Assembly: GCA_963681505.1 (NCBI GenBank)
Contig: OY811992.1
Span: 2,141,072 to 2,205,071 of the forward strand
Direction of reading: 5' to 3'
From: Eunapius fragilis
Lineage: Eukaryota; Porifera; Demospongiae; Spongillida; Spongillidae
DNA length: 64,000 nt
Shown here in pieces: positions 48,301 to 59,958 of this stretch (position 1 is its first letter; each line of letters opens with the position of its first letter). Both the position numbers and the translations under genes were made by a program. The notes under the pieces are model-generated. The model ran no database searches, had not been told where the DNA came from, and worked only from the letters and a program-made list of their open reading frames with translations.

Positions 48301-51300
48301 CCCCCCTTCCCCCCCCGTGAAAGTAAACTACACAATCAGGGTTTTGTGTACCTCCACCACTAGCCCCGCAGTAACCCATCACTAGTCCCCCAGTAGTCCA
48401 TCACTAGCCCACCGGTAACCCATCGCTAGCCCCCCGGTAACCCACCACTAACCCATCCTTAGCCCACCACTAACCCCCCAGTAGCCATCACTAGCCCACC
48501 ACTAGCCCCCCACTAGCCCCCCACTAGCCCATCACTAGCCCATCACTAGCCCCCCACTAGCCCATCACTAGCCCCCACTAGCCCATCACTAGCCCCCCCC
48601 CACTAGCCCCCCACTAGCCCCCCACTAGCCCCCACTAGCCCCCCACTAGCCTACAGTTGCCACATCACCAGCTCTCCCACCCATGTACGTACGGTAAATC
48701 TGCTGTTCAGCCAAGAGCTTGGTGGTGTTATCGCCTGCCAGCTTTGGAGTATAGCTGCCAGCCACTTGGACGGTGGCCCTGCCCCCAATCTCTACACCGT
48801 TGTGGGTGACCCTGATGGTGCCATCAGTGGAGTTTGTCACCGTGACACCAGCGGGATTTGCACTGCTCCTAAACACCCAGTCCACGTGGACGTCGCCAAT
48901 GGCGTTAGTGCTCCCGCAGACAACTGGCAGGCACTCAAACTTGAGTGGTGGGACCAGCTCCAACGGAAAGAGATACACACTGCAACCATACACTGGTGGA
49001 TGAGAGAACCAAACGTTGTTTATAAAAATGAATCAGATGAAGGACAAGTTGCTATCTATCATTGTAAGCTTGTCAGCGTGAGCTTTGTGCTGTGAAGTAC
49101 TTGCACTGCACGTACATGTACACATCAGAATATTTACACACTTGCAATACCAACGTGATGAGTATTTTGGTACTACAGGTAAATGCCTGTGGGCTTTTCT
49201 TATTTTGCGTGTAAGAGATGTGTACATTACATTTACAAAATACCAGGCATTGCAGGATGAATACTGATATCTGGGGGTACACCCACCATACCATATGGCA
49301 CACCCGGAGTGTGAGTGTGAAATTGATATCTGGGGGTACACCCCCCCATACCATATGGCACACCTCAAATTGGGGGCACACCCCCCATACCCTATGGCAC
49401 ACCCCAAGTGTGAAATTGATACCTGGGGGCACACCCCCCATACCATGTGGCACACCCCAAGTGTGAATATTGATATCTGGGGGCACACCCCCCCATACCA
49501 TATGGCACACCCCAAATTGGGGGCACACCCACCATACCATATGGCACACCCCAAATTGGGGGCACACCCCCCATACCATATGGCACACCCCAAATTGGGG
49601 GCACACCCACCATACCCTATGGCACACCCCAAGTGTGAAATTGATACCTGGGGGCACACCCCCCATACCATGTGGCACACCCCAAGTGTGAATATTGATA
49701 TCTGGGGGCACACCCCCCCATACCATATGGCACACCCCAAATTGGGGGCACACCCACCATACCATATGGCACACCCCAAATTGGGGGCACACCCCCCATA
49801 CCATATGGCACACCCCAAATTGGGGGCACACCCACCATACCCTATGGCACACCCCAAGTGTGAAATTGATACCTGGGGGCACACCCCCCATACCATGTGG
49901 CACACCCCAAGTGTGAATATTGATATCTGGGGGCACACCCCCCCATACCATATGGCACACCCCAAATTGGGGTCACACCCCACCATACCATAAGGCCTAC
50001 CCCAAGTGTGACCCTAAAAGAAAACAGCAACCACTAAAGAATTCTATTCCTCACTTGTTTCGCTTTTCACCACAATGTTCAAGGTAAAAGGGGCCAGGGA
50101 AGGGGAAGCTGAGAGTTTGCTGATGTTGAGACTCACGTTGGCATTAGGACGAAGACAGCAGGAGGGTCCAACGCACTTCCCTCCGGTACAGTCGCTCACC
50201 TGTTATACGCCAACACAAAAAAAAAACAGCACAGCCCACCATAATGTGCATCACATCCATGAGGAGGAGCTACATTACGTGCAGGTGCACTCAACATATG
50301 CACCCCACACACTCACACATGCACCCCACACACTCACATATGCACCCCACACACTCACACATGCACCCCACACACTCACACATGCACCCCACACTCACAC
50401 ATGAGTAATTCCATATATATATTTGCCACCCTTTTAGCATCATAGTCTAGTTTGGACATGCTACTTTCCCTATGTGCTCTCCCCATAGGAACATGCAAAA
50501 TAACGGTACATTTGTATACCCTATAGTGTACAGTTTTTTAAATGCAAGGAATTAAAATTTTCACTTTCTTTGTGACCTCGCTCATTTCGGTTTAGCATAA
50601 CTTTAGCCTGCAACATTGTCGTCACATCAATTTGTACTAAAACATTGACAATAAAGAGGAGAACACAAAAATGATTCATTTTAATAACTTCTTAGCACGT
50701 ACCATGAATGGGGTCATGAATTTGTAATGAAGTATGATGTATCCAAAAATATTAAAATACAATCCTTACCAAACTTTTACCATAGTTAGCTAATCATACC
50801 ACAAACATGTTTAGCTAAACATCTTTCTGGGATACATATTCGCCGGGCTGGGACAGCTCATAAAATGGTTGGTAGCCATTTTTTCCCTCCTTACAACCAT
50901 TTGTTTGTTTAGGTAGCTAAGGGTGCTGTCAAAACACTACAATATGATTATCATTAATTGCTTTGATTATGGTAGCTTCGTTGTGACAAGCATGGCCACT
51001 GCCTTAAAGGAACAAACTGTTGTAAGGAGGGGAAAGATGGCTACCAACCATTTTATGAGCTGTCCCAGCCCGGCTAATATGCAGCCCAGAAAGATGTTTA
51101 GCTAAACATGTTTGTGGTATGATTAGCTAACTATGGTAAAAGTTTGGTCAGGATTGTATTTTAATATTTTTGGATACATCATACTTCATTACAAATTCAT
51201 GACCCCATTCATGGTACGTGCTAAGAAGTTATTAAAATGAATCATTTTTGTGTTCTCCTCTTTATTGTCAATGTTTTAGTACAAATTGATGTGACAACAA

Positions 51301-52294
51301 TGTTGCAGGCTAAAGTTATGCTAAACCGAAATGAGCGAGGTCACAAAGAAAGTGAAAATTTTAATTCCTTGCATTTTAAAAACCGTACACTATAGGGTAT
51401 ACAAATGTACCGTTATTTTGCATGTTCCTATGGGAAGAGCACATAGGGAAAGTAGCATGTCCAAACTAGACTATGATGCTAAAAGGGTGGCAAATATATA
51501 TATGGAATTACTCACATGCACCCCACACTCACACATGCACCCCACACATACACATATGCATCCCACACATATACACATGCATCCCACACCTACACACATG
51601 CATCCCCACATACACACATGCATCCCACACCTACACACATGCATCCCATACATACACACATGCATCCCACACCTACACACATGCATCACACACATACACA
51701 CATGCATCCCACACCTACACACATGCCTAAACACGTGCAAAAACGTATGAATATACACACGGTACATCCTAGGGTGTACCCATACCACCCTAAAGGCATA
51801 CACACACACACACACACCGTAAAGTGTCCCCATAGCACCCCATCCAGCACGGTGTTCCCACCACAGTACCCCAAAGACATACATACACTGTAGGGCATGC
51901 CCATTGCACCCCACAATACCCCATACGTTGTACTCACAGCAGAGCCGTCACTGGTCAGATTCCAATTGCAGGAGGGACCACACCCGGTGGCATTTATATA
52001 CAGCTGGCACGACTGTGGTATGTACACGGTATGCTGATTTTGATTGGTCGTATTTAAGACAACTGAAAGGGAAGTGTGCTCATAAACGCTGCATTACAAA
52101 GGATTAAATTGTATGTCCCTTGTACGTAACGACATACAACTTCAACGTAACTGAATCCATCGCCTTTCATACATAACTAAAAGCCTGCACACTATAGGTT
52201 GAACGCCAAGCATAGTAAAACAGGTATCACCCCAAAGGGATAAAAACTGATTATGCCTCTCTCAAGAAGGCTATACTTTTATTTACACTAACCC

Positions 52295-52380
<86 letters not shown>

Positions 52381-52693
52381 TGCACCCATACACACACCGC
52401 ACACACAGTACCTATTCCATTGAACAGAATATGATTGTGTGTGTGAGGGTTAGGTTTAAAAACAACCAACTCCAATAGGTTCCTTAGTTAGACAATACAC
52501 GCTTTACGCAAGTAAGTTTGCTCTTTGGTATACATAGTGGGTGGCTGACGAGTAGCGGTCTAAAACGGCTTACTGATAACAAGAGGGCTGCAATTAGAAT
52601 AAATACTTTGACAAATCTCTCGAAGCACACACACACACACATAAACCACACACACACACGCCACGCACACGCACGCACGCACGCACACGCACG

Positions 52694-52762
<69 letters not shown>

Positions 52763-53049
52763 CTACAACCAAAGATTCTTTATATATTATCGCTGCCACA
52801 AAGGTCCCGCAAATATTTCATCGCAACCCATGCCGATTGAAATATCAATATCTATCCTGTACCCAACCCAGCTCGGAGCAGAAGGCACCGGTGCAGTGAT
52901 ACCAATTGTTTACAAGTGCTTCGTAAATTACGGTAACCGATTGATAATCCGCAGAGGTCAGTATACATACCTGTGATGCTGCCAGCGTGTGAACCCTGCA
53001 AGCACAACGTCCAGAGTAATAGGGTAGAGACAACCGAGCGCGAGAGCAT
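45336..53049 (-). CDS. Ig-superfamily type I membrane protein, 8 exons
   Basis: Exons 52971-53049, 51938-52062, 50137-50199, 48693-48957, 47320-47631, 46273-46404, 45671-45689 and 45336-45468. Every phase joins, giving 375 residues. Exon 1 is a signal peptide (MLSRSVVSTLLLWTLCLQG). Exons 2-4 form a divergent Cys-rich Ig-like region (GCGPSCNW, DCTGGKCVGPSCC, FECLPVVCG, VDWVF). Exon 5 is a phase 1-1 Ig domain (LSCTVESEP, IRWTF, AGIYVCTAS). Exon 6 holds the TM helix (LWPAIGIVSCIAITAVFILI) followed by a Lys-rich stop-transfer. A 19-base micro-exon and a Ser/Thr-rich tail end the protein. The WP-x-IGIV start of the TM helix recalls basigin, by eye only. I infer a cell-surface recognition or adhesion protein. 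Confidence 0.75.
45671..45689 (-). other. 19-base micro-exon of the Ig gene
   Basis: CACAAACACAG|CTAACTTCCGGAGGTCTTC|GTAAGT on the minus strand. It enters in phase 1 and leaves in phase 2, exactly what is needed to join the TM exon to the last exon (NFRRSS-SAADYN). Confidence 0.6.
46667..46858 (+). CDS. Small ORF of 63 aa, doubtful
   Basis: ATG ORF inside an intron of the Ig gene on the opposite strand, starting MAVSGDGDKNIMRYSL. Its composition looks protein-like (HSYVLATGRVNN, TGLFYVYTDSEAI), but no promoter, homologue or splice context is evident. It may be chance. Confidence 0.2.
   Translation: MAVSGDGDKNIMRYSLYKSLAGIKRENVPPHSYVLATGRVNNIEQDYSIATGLFYVYTDSEAI
47690..47995. repeat. GGGAGGAGGGGCATGTGT minisatellite
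   Basis: About 15 copies of an 18-20 bp G-rich unit in an intron of the Ig gene, following a 15-base G run at 47679. Strongly purine-skewed, with many GG and GGG runs. Confidence 0.9.
48375..48655. repeat. CCCACTAGCC short tandem repeat
   Basis: About 25 copies of a 10-11 bp unit (CCCACTAGCC or CCATCACTAGC) in an intron of the Ig gene. Each unit has one CTAG. Confidence 0.9.
49265..50005. repeat. Higher-order tandem repeat, 225-bp period
   Basis: Basic unit about 36-38 bp (CATACCATATGGCACACCCC plus AAATTGGGGGCACACCC or AAGTGTGAAATTGATACCTGG). Six basic units make a 225-bp block. The blocks starting at 49467 and 49692 look identical by eye, and a third is partly diverged. It lies in an intron of the Ig gene. 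Confidence 0.9.
50280..50402. repeat. CACATGCACCCCACACACT repeat flanking the foldback
   Basis: About five copies of an 18-20 bp CA-rich unit immediately left of the foldback element. A related array (ATGCATCCCACACCTACAC) lies at 51515-51725 on its right. Confidence 0.85.
50400..51516. mobile_element. 1.1-kb foldback element in an Ig-gene intron
   Basis: Arms of about 500 bases: GAGTAATTCCATATATATAT...AACGGTACATTTGTATACCC...CATGAATGGGGTCATGAATT...AAAATGGTTGGTAGCCATT at 50402-50890 and the complement at 51030-51516. The arms differ only at scattered sites. The spacer (50915-51009) has no gene. The arms stop at CA-rich arrays on both sides. Confidence 0.9.
52293..52378. repeat. (CA)n microsatellites in the Ig-gene first intron region
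   Basis: About 75 bases of pure CA; a second CA tract lies at 52626-52760 with CGCACGCA interruptions. Both lie between the signal-peptide exon and exon 2 on the minus strand. Confidence 0.95.
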
Positions 53050-53824
53050 TGTAACAGCAGTCGTATCTTCTTTGCCTAACGGTGATACCGGAAGTTTAAT
53101 TGAAGATTATGGTCCCAAGCCATGAAATCATTTACGAGACCGAATTACAATGTATTCGAGACGATTGGATAATTAGGGCTGTACACTCTCGTACCCAAAC
53201 CACTATATGTTATGTGTTGGGGGGGAGAAGGAGGGAGGGGGGACTAACCTAGCACGCTGATGACACAGCTGGACTCAAGGCAACTTTGAACCGAGACTTC
53301 CAGCTTTCAGAGACTGCATCGTCTAGCTGTCATCAGCCAATTAGACTTCAAACTGAGAAGAAAATATATGACCCATTTGGTAGGTTTTCTATAACTCGTC
53401 CGTGGGGGGGGGGGGGGGGTATGATGGTGGCTGTCTCAGTAGATAATAGAGAAGTATGTTAATACATAGAGTTGTGGAAGTTCTGTTGTGCTATGTATGC
53501 AACTGGAGTCTCCTGCATGTTTCATGGTTCCAGCCAACCTTACCAGGTAAAAATGATCATTTACTGCTTATAACTATTGATGTTTGATGTTGATAAACTT
53601 TCCCACCTTATTGCACTAACATGAATAGTTATCATCGTCTGATGCACTTGTGCCTATGAGGTAATGTTGCCGTTGGCCTTTAGAGGTGGTGAGCCTCACA
53701 ACTTCTGTAACATTAAAGTGTAGGGAAGGGATAAGTCTGGGATCATAACTAAACGTTTCCATACACATCGCATTTACTTCAGCGTTACTCACTGGCAGGT
53801 GGAGGTGGGTGATCATATTATGAG
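53050..53824. promoter_or_regulatory. Left part of the head-to-head intergenic region
   Basis: Upstream of the minus-strand Ig gene. It contains a G run at 53404-53419 and a 76-codon ORF at 53616-53846 without recognisable features. No clear TATA box is seen next to the minus-strand ATG. Confidence 0.3.
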
Positions 53825-54685
53825 CACAAGTTGGGGGAGGTGCCACTCATGAGAGGTGGGGACAGGGAGGGGTGCCAATCATGAGAGGGGACAGGGAGGG
53901 GTGCCACTCACGAGAGGTGGGGATAGGGAGGGGTGCCAGTCACGAGAGAAGGGGACAGGGAGAGGTGCCACTCCTGAGAGGAGGGACAGGGAGGGGTGCC
54001 ACTCATGAGAGGAGGGGACAAGGAGAGGTGCCACTCATGAGAGGAGGGGACAAGGAGGGGTGCCACCCATGAGAGGTGGGGACAGGGAGGGGTGCCACTC
54101 CTGAGAGGAGGGGACAGGGAGGGGTGCCACTCATGAGAGGAGGGGACAAGGAGGGGTGCCACTCACGAGAGGTGGGGACAGGGAGGGGTGCCACTCATGA
54201 GAGGGGGGGAGAGGGAGGGGTGCCACTCATGAGAGGAGGGGACAAAGAGGGGTGCCACTCACGAGAGGTGGGGACAGGGAGGGGTGCCACTCCTGAGAGG
54301 AGGGGACAGGGAGGGTTGCCACTCATGAGAGGAGGGGACAAGGAGGAGTGCCACTGGGGACAGGGAGGGGTGCCACTCACGAGAGATGGGGACAGGGAGG
54401 GGTGCCACTCGTGAGAGGAGGGGACAGGGAGGGGTGCCACTCGTGAGAGGAGGGGACAGGGAGGGGTGCCACTCGTGAGAGGAGGGGACAAGGAGGGGTG
54501 CCACTCATGAGAGGTGGGGACAGGGAGAGGTACCACTCATGAGAGGTGGGGACAGGGAGGGGTGCCACTCACGAGAGGAGGGGACAGGGAGGGGTGCCAC
54601 TCACGAGAGGAGGGGACAGGGAGGGGTGCCACTCGTGAAAGGAGGGGACAGGGAGGGGTGCCATTCATGACAGGTGGGGACAGGT
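53825..54685. repeat. 32-bp minisatellite, about 27 copies
   Basis: Unit GAGGTGGGGACAGGGAGG plus GGTGCCACTCATGA with small variants (TCACGA, TCCTGA, TCGTGA). It occupies the interval between the two divergent Ig genes. A poly-G dispersed element copy follows at 54690-54785. Confidence 0.95.
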
Positions 54686-54878
54686 GTTGTGGGGACGCCG
54701 CTTATGAAATAAAGGTGGAAGAACCTTATATGAAAGGGGGGGTTGCACTTCCCCCACCCCCCACCCCGATCCGCCATTGAGTAGGGCCCGAGAATTTTGA
54801 AACCCGCACTGTGCGTACAAAACCCCGCCCCTACTTATTAGGGCGTGGTGTTTATTTTTGGTTAAATACGATCGATCT

Positions 54879-54885
54879 ATAATAG
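54879..54885 (+). promoter_or_regulatory. TATA-like box for the plus-strand Ig gene
   Basis: TATAATA 31-37 bases before the ATG at 54916. The 5' UTR would be very short, as for the GT8/HAD gene. Confidence 0.35.
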
Positions 54886-54915
54886 TGGCTCGACCTGGAA
54901 GCGAGGGTTACAAGG

Positions 54916-55107
54916 ATGTTCGCATCGTTTGTTCTTGTAATGGCCATAGCAAACGTGGGCCTCGTACGATCATTATCACAGCTATCTAGTGAGTTTCACC
55001 CGTACGCGTATCTTTTGAAGCGGAGGATTGAGAACGTACATCCCCCCTGGGCACTCCCGTTTGATTTTTTTTTGTGGTTACTCGGTGTTTTTATGAGTGA
55101 GAGAGTG

Positions 55108-55163
<56 letters not shown>

Positions 55164-55328
55164 GCGTCATTTAATATTAGGCGGTTTATTCGAGTTGTGT
55201 CTGTGTTTTGTGCCTTCGTAAGTTTATGCTGCATTGGCATGCATATTTCATGGGCTTCCTCTGGTTCTTGGTAATGCCTGCATTGTACACTAAGAACCAA
55301 TATGCCATACACATTGTGTGGTGTGTGC

Positions 55329-55368
<40 letters not shown>

Positions 55369-58300
55369 GTGTGGTGCGTGCGTGTGTGTTTGTGCGTGCA
55401 TATGTATTGATGCATGGTGCGCTCTTATTATGGAACCAATGTGGTATTGTTGTGGCTGGGACGGCTTACCAAAGGGTTGGGGTGGAATGGGGGGGGGGGG
55501 GGGGGGGGGGGGGGCGGAGGTGTGAATTTGCCGCCAGTGTGTGTACTCGTCAAGTCATCGTTTCTTCTTTTTTTTTTTATTTTGACCCAACATGGGCAAA
55601 TTTGATATTATCGATTATATCCATGGCGATGTTTCTAACGTGTGCATTGCCAAAAAGCCATGCAGTGGGACATTTTAAATGCTGAAATTGATGTTGCATC
55701 TGTACTGTCTCGTTGTCACCCTCTAGGGTGTGCCCCCCCCCCGTCAAATGCAGGCCAGGGCATTAAAATGATCACTTGTACTTTCCATTATACAAGTTTG
55801 CATTTGAGATCTTTCAGTAACACACTCCTGTTTATCACGCAGCCACTGTGGTTGACGTGAACCAGCCCTCACAGCGTTCTGTCAGTGCTACCTTTGGGTG
55901 TGCGCTGGACCTTAAGTGTTCAGGATCCGGAACAGGAATCCAATGGACGAATTTTTTGAGCACCACACCCTTACAAAACACTACCAATACTTTTGTGACG
56001 GTGAGCCAGGAAGGCAGGGGGGTGGGGGGAGAGAGATGTGAGCATCATTTGATCAGATAGACTATTTCTAGGACTCATCAAAACGTTGCCCTGAATCTGT
56101 TTATAAATGCGCAGATAGTCTGTCCTTCTGTCTGTCTGTCTGTATGTGTTCATTTTTTTGAGAGTTTGGCTGGGCCGTTTTCGACATTAGTGGGCTCTTC
56201 AATTCCTTTCTACGATGTGATGACAGTGGCAGGCTTACTTTTTTGAATTTCACACCTTTTTCTCTCTGTGTTCCTGTTCCCGCTGTTAAATGAAGTATTT
56301 AATACACAGCCAAATTGCAAAAGCTGTTTCAAAATGTAGACATAATGTACCAATGTATGTTAATTTCATAACTGTACTAATGTATGTAGGGAAACATTAT
56401 GTACCAGTTTGTCGTAACATAATTGCGATATTCGATAACTGAAAGAAATATCTATTTATTCGCATTAAAAACTGGTACATTATGAAGTCCGTATGTCAAT
56501 CACTCTGGTACATACTGTCAAAGGAATGTACCAGAATGTAAAGACATTCTGATACATTCCGTAGAAACAATATGTACCAGCTTGTCCTTGCTGTCATATC
56601 TGATAACAGGCTGACGTAGTTGTACATAATCATATCTGGTACAGCTTGTAGCAATTTGGCTGTGTATCTAACATTTAATTATCCGTGTTGTTTTGTAGCT
56701 ATGGCCTGCGAGTGTAAAAGAAATGAGTCAAAATCACGTCCCAGTTCTAACGCAAAAAGATTTGCACCAGCACCTAATTATAAATGCGCGGATAGTCTGT
56801 CTATTTGTCAAGGTTTGTTTCTTGAGCATCTGGCTAGGCCGTTTTTGAGGGGGAAAAAGTGGGCTCTTTCGAACTTCAATTCTTTTTCTACAATGCATGC
56901 AGACAGACTATCCGCACATTTCTAAATAGATGCGCAAACAGTGAGAGGCTTACTTTTTTCAAGATCACGCATTTTTCTCTCTGCACGTTGCGCGCATTCA
57001 AGTATTATGTACATGTAAACCAAAATGTCATTGCAATAGATTAGTAAGGGTGATATACTCACATGAAAAATGCATTCAGAGCTGCATCGGTCCTCTAGTG
57101 AATCTAAACAGTTGTGTGGTTTCCCTTACATTACCAGTAGTATGTGTTGTTGCCAGATGAAACCTTGTTTAGAAAATCTCAATGCTTCGATACACCCATG
57201 GCTCCATACACCCATGGCTCCATACACCCATGGCTCCATACACCCATGGCTCCATGTGCTTTGACAGAATGTGGGCATAACTTTTATAGCACCTGTCCCT
57301 GTGCAGGGATGGTGTGTCCCTGTGCAGGGATGATGTGTCCCTGTGCAGGGATGGTGTGTCCCTGTGCAGGGATGGTGTGTCCCTGTGCAGGGATGGTGTG
57401 TCCCTGTGCAGGGATGATGTGTCCCTGTGCAGGGATGATGTGTCCCTGTGCAGGGATGATGTATCCCTGTGCAGGGATGGTGTGTCCCTGTGCAGGGATG
57501 ATGTGTCCCTGTGCAGGGATGATGTGTCCCTGTGCAGGGATGATGTGTCCCTGTGCAGGGATGATGTGTACAACACTGGCACATCTATGTAGATTATAAA
57601 TTGTGTCCCCTTGGCTGACATCCTGCTTTCATCCCGCCTACATCCCGCCTACATCCTGCTTACATCCTGCTTACGTCCTACCTACAGTTAGCTAACATCC
57701 CTGCCTTCTAAGAATCACGATAATATTGTGCCCAAGACATATTGGCGATAACTAGTTGGCATAAAATTATAAAATTCCACCAACTGTATCACCATCAATT
57801 TACTTTTTTCTGCCGGGGGGGGGGGGGGGGCGGGGGGGGGCACACTAGTAATAGGGCTAACTAGGTGGGGGGCTAAGGGAGTACTAGGCTTAAGGCGACA
57901 CTGGCACACATCTGTTGCGTACACTAACAAATGAATCAGATTATAATATCAGTTATGCTATAATTTTGTAGTTCAGGTTGCCTAGTAGGCATGGTCTATC
58001 AATCACATTTCACAAAGTCTTAATTGTTGGTGTGTCTGTAGGAGTATATATTTTGTTCTGCTTTTGTGGGTGTGCATATGTGTGTGCATGCGTGTGGTGT
58101 GTGTGTGTGTGTGCGTGTGTGCAATCTTTACCTGATTTCTGGATTCAGAGCCGGGGGGGGGGGGGGGGGGGGGGTGAGTGTGAGCTGCAATACATATTGG
58201 CCATACAAAGTTCCAGGTGGCTCATATAGAAATCACATTGTGAGCTCTTTGTTAGCTTATCAGCCCCAATATTAACATGTAGTCACGTAGATGAACACAT

Positions 58301-59673
58301 AACACTACAGTGAATGCACTCCATAAACTTTTGCAGCGCACATGTAAATGTGGTGGAGTTAGAATGAAATATGAGGGTTTGAAGCAGGTTACTTCAGAAG
58401 CAATGCATCGTGCTTATTGGGACCTGGGGTAACCTTTTCAAGATTTAGGGAGGGAGGTCACACACCTGTTTTGAAGCGAAACAGAAATGTAAATGGTTGC
58501 AAACAGATCAAGAGAGAGGGGGAGGGTGAGCTGCTGGAACAAATGCACTAACAACATCACTTGCTTTTTGTTTCTACTATGATGCAGATATCAAACACCA
58601 ACGGGACCTGGCAGGCAAATCTCAATTTCCGATTTTTGAAAATTTCGGACCAAGGATTTTACGCATGCAAGATACTAATGTCTGTACCAAAAACAATCAC
58701 TGCCTATGTTATGTATGATCCTAGTAAGTGCTGCCATGTATGTGATGTACATGCCGGAACATGTACGTGCTGCACGCTGTGGTTACATTTGAGTACCAGC
58801 TTTTGTGTGTTTGTTTGTTTGTGTATTTATGTATGTACAATGTATGTGTGTGTTGTATGTGCATTCAAATGCTTGAAGTTTGGTGTGCATGTCTTGTGAC
58901 CTTTATATATACATGTTACCCGTTAAAAAATCTTAAACCCCCACCATTTCCCTAATAGTATGCATATGGTCGTGAAGTTCGTGATTTAACAACCATTTGC
59001 ATGTGTTTTACTTTTGTAATACTTTATGGCGGTCCTAGTCAGAGATATTACCCTCCATCACCACCCTCAGATCCCATCCTGATTGAACCAATTTTAGACA
59101 GGAACATCTCCACTGCAACAGTGGGGGATACCATCACTATTGGATGTCCCGTGACGACTTGTGCGTCAAACGTCACCCTGACCATGTCTCCTCCCATCGC
59201 TCAGAGAAGTAAAATTTTCTACGTCAACGACGCTGCAAACAGTGTGCAGAACTTCCTGGTGACGGCTGGTGCCAACATAGCTGGTGCTTACACCTTCACT
59301 GCCGAGGGTGTTTTTTTCGATGGATTGACCACTTCGACGTTTACGACAACGCAATCATTCAACATCGTAGGTTAGTAGAGGCGACACTGCTGATCTGGGC
59401 ACATCATATGCATTCATGACATGCATACACGTACACTCATGTAAACTTTACACTTCTCTTACCCAACCAACCCCCCCCCCCCCCCCCCCCCCATTGCTCA
59501 CAGGGACTCCGAAAGCTCCTACGACTGCACCACCAACAACTGTACCTTCAAAAGGCTCAACCTCTTCTCCCTCCACTGGTGGTAGCCCTGGGTCTGTTGC
59601 CAGCATAGCCGTGCAGCTGCTGTCCTTGGTTCTGACTGTATCTTTAGCTGCCTTGTTGTCAGTGAAGTTTTAG
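54916..59673 (+). CDS. Ig-superfamily protein with predicted GPI anchor, 5 exons
   Basis: Exons 54916-54988, 55843-56000, 58588-58723, about 59039-59370 and 59504-59673. Exon 1 is a signal peptide (MFASFVLVMAIANVGLVRSL). Exons 2 and 3 are two halves of one Ig domain (FGCALDLKCSG, IQWTNF; then DQGFYACKI). Exon 4 is a second Ig-like domain (ITIGCPVTTC, AGAYTFTAEG). Exon 5 is a Thr/Pro/Ser stalk and a hydrophobic C-terminus with no cytoplasmic tail (VQLLSLVLTVSLAALLSVKF), typical of GPI signals. Junctions agree except exon 3 to 4, which is one base out; either the weaker donor at 58713 is used or a small exon is missing. ATTAAA lies at 59705. I infer a cell-surface recognition role. Confidence 0.7.
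55108..55372. repeat. Two (TG)n tracts in the first intron of the plus-strand Ig gene
   Basis: TG runs at 55113-55160 and 55329-55368, followed by a 27-base G run at 55489. Confidence 0.9.
56095..57000. repeat. Diverged ~180-bp duplication with a cluster of ATGTACCA motifs
   Basis: 56100-56285 and 56785-56990 share GCGCAGATAGTCTGTC, GGCTGGGCCGTTTT, GTGGGCTCTT and AGGCTTACTTTTTT. Between them (56345-56650) the word ATGTACCA or its complement occurs at least seven times in both orientations. This is intronic to the plus-strand Ig gene. Confidence 0.6.
57187..57255. repeat. 16-bp tandem repeat, 4 copies
   Basis: CATACACCCATGGCTC repeated four times, perfectly conserved. Confidence 0.95.
57293..57570. 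repeat. 21-bp palindromic tandem repeat, about 13 copies
   Basis: Unit GTGTCCCTGTGCAGGGATGAT. Each contains the inverted repeat TCCCTG-TG-CAGGGA. The unit length is a multiple of three, so ORFs appear in several frames by construction. Confidence 0.95.
57600..58580. other. Intronic DNA with several G runs
   Basis: G runs at 57816-57838 and 58152-58174, and a short ACATCCTGCTT repeat at 57620-57690. No exon found in this interval; a missing small exon cannot be excluded. Confidence 0.4.
59471..59503 (+). other. Poly-C polypyrimidine tract at the last acceptor
   Basis: A 22-base C run, then ATTGCTCACAG|GGACTCC, the acceptor of the GPI-stalk exon. Confidence 0.6.
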
Positions 59674-59958
59674 ACAGCCACACCCCCATCATTTGCCATA
59701 ATGGATTAAAGCAGAGATAACATATCTCTGATTAAAGGCAAATAGGAAATGTTGTTTTACCAGAGACCTTTGGTGTATTAAAATGTATATTTGTGTTGTT
59801 AGATGTTAATTTGTGCATGGTTGGTATTGTTCTTGGTCAGCGAAGTTTATTCACGGTGATGTTGGAAATGGTATTTGGATGTAATTTATTGTCTTGTTTA
59901 GAGTCCATTACCGCATTACCAAGTACAAAATAGCGGGAAAAAAGTTACGCTGGAGCGT

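Noticed and set aside
49033..49993. Long overlapping ORFs of 232-317 residues on both strands
   Set aside because: Generated by the 37/225-bp tandem repeat, whose periods allow open frames; composition is repetitive in all of them.
53616..53846. 76-residue minus-strand ORF between the Ig genes, considered as an extra exon
   Set aside because: It begins inside the minisatellite, has no recognisable domain, and no splice pair joins it in frame to either Ig gene.
53872..54568. Repetitive ORFs across the 32-bp array
   Set aside because: Array artefacts; short, overlapping on both strands, without start context or splice sites.
57126..57621. ORFs of ~150 residues with repeated CPCAGM or TSSLHRD units
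   Set aside because: The 21-bp unit is a multiple of three, so ORFs appear in several frames at once; no independent evidence of coding.
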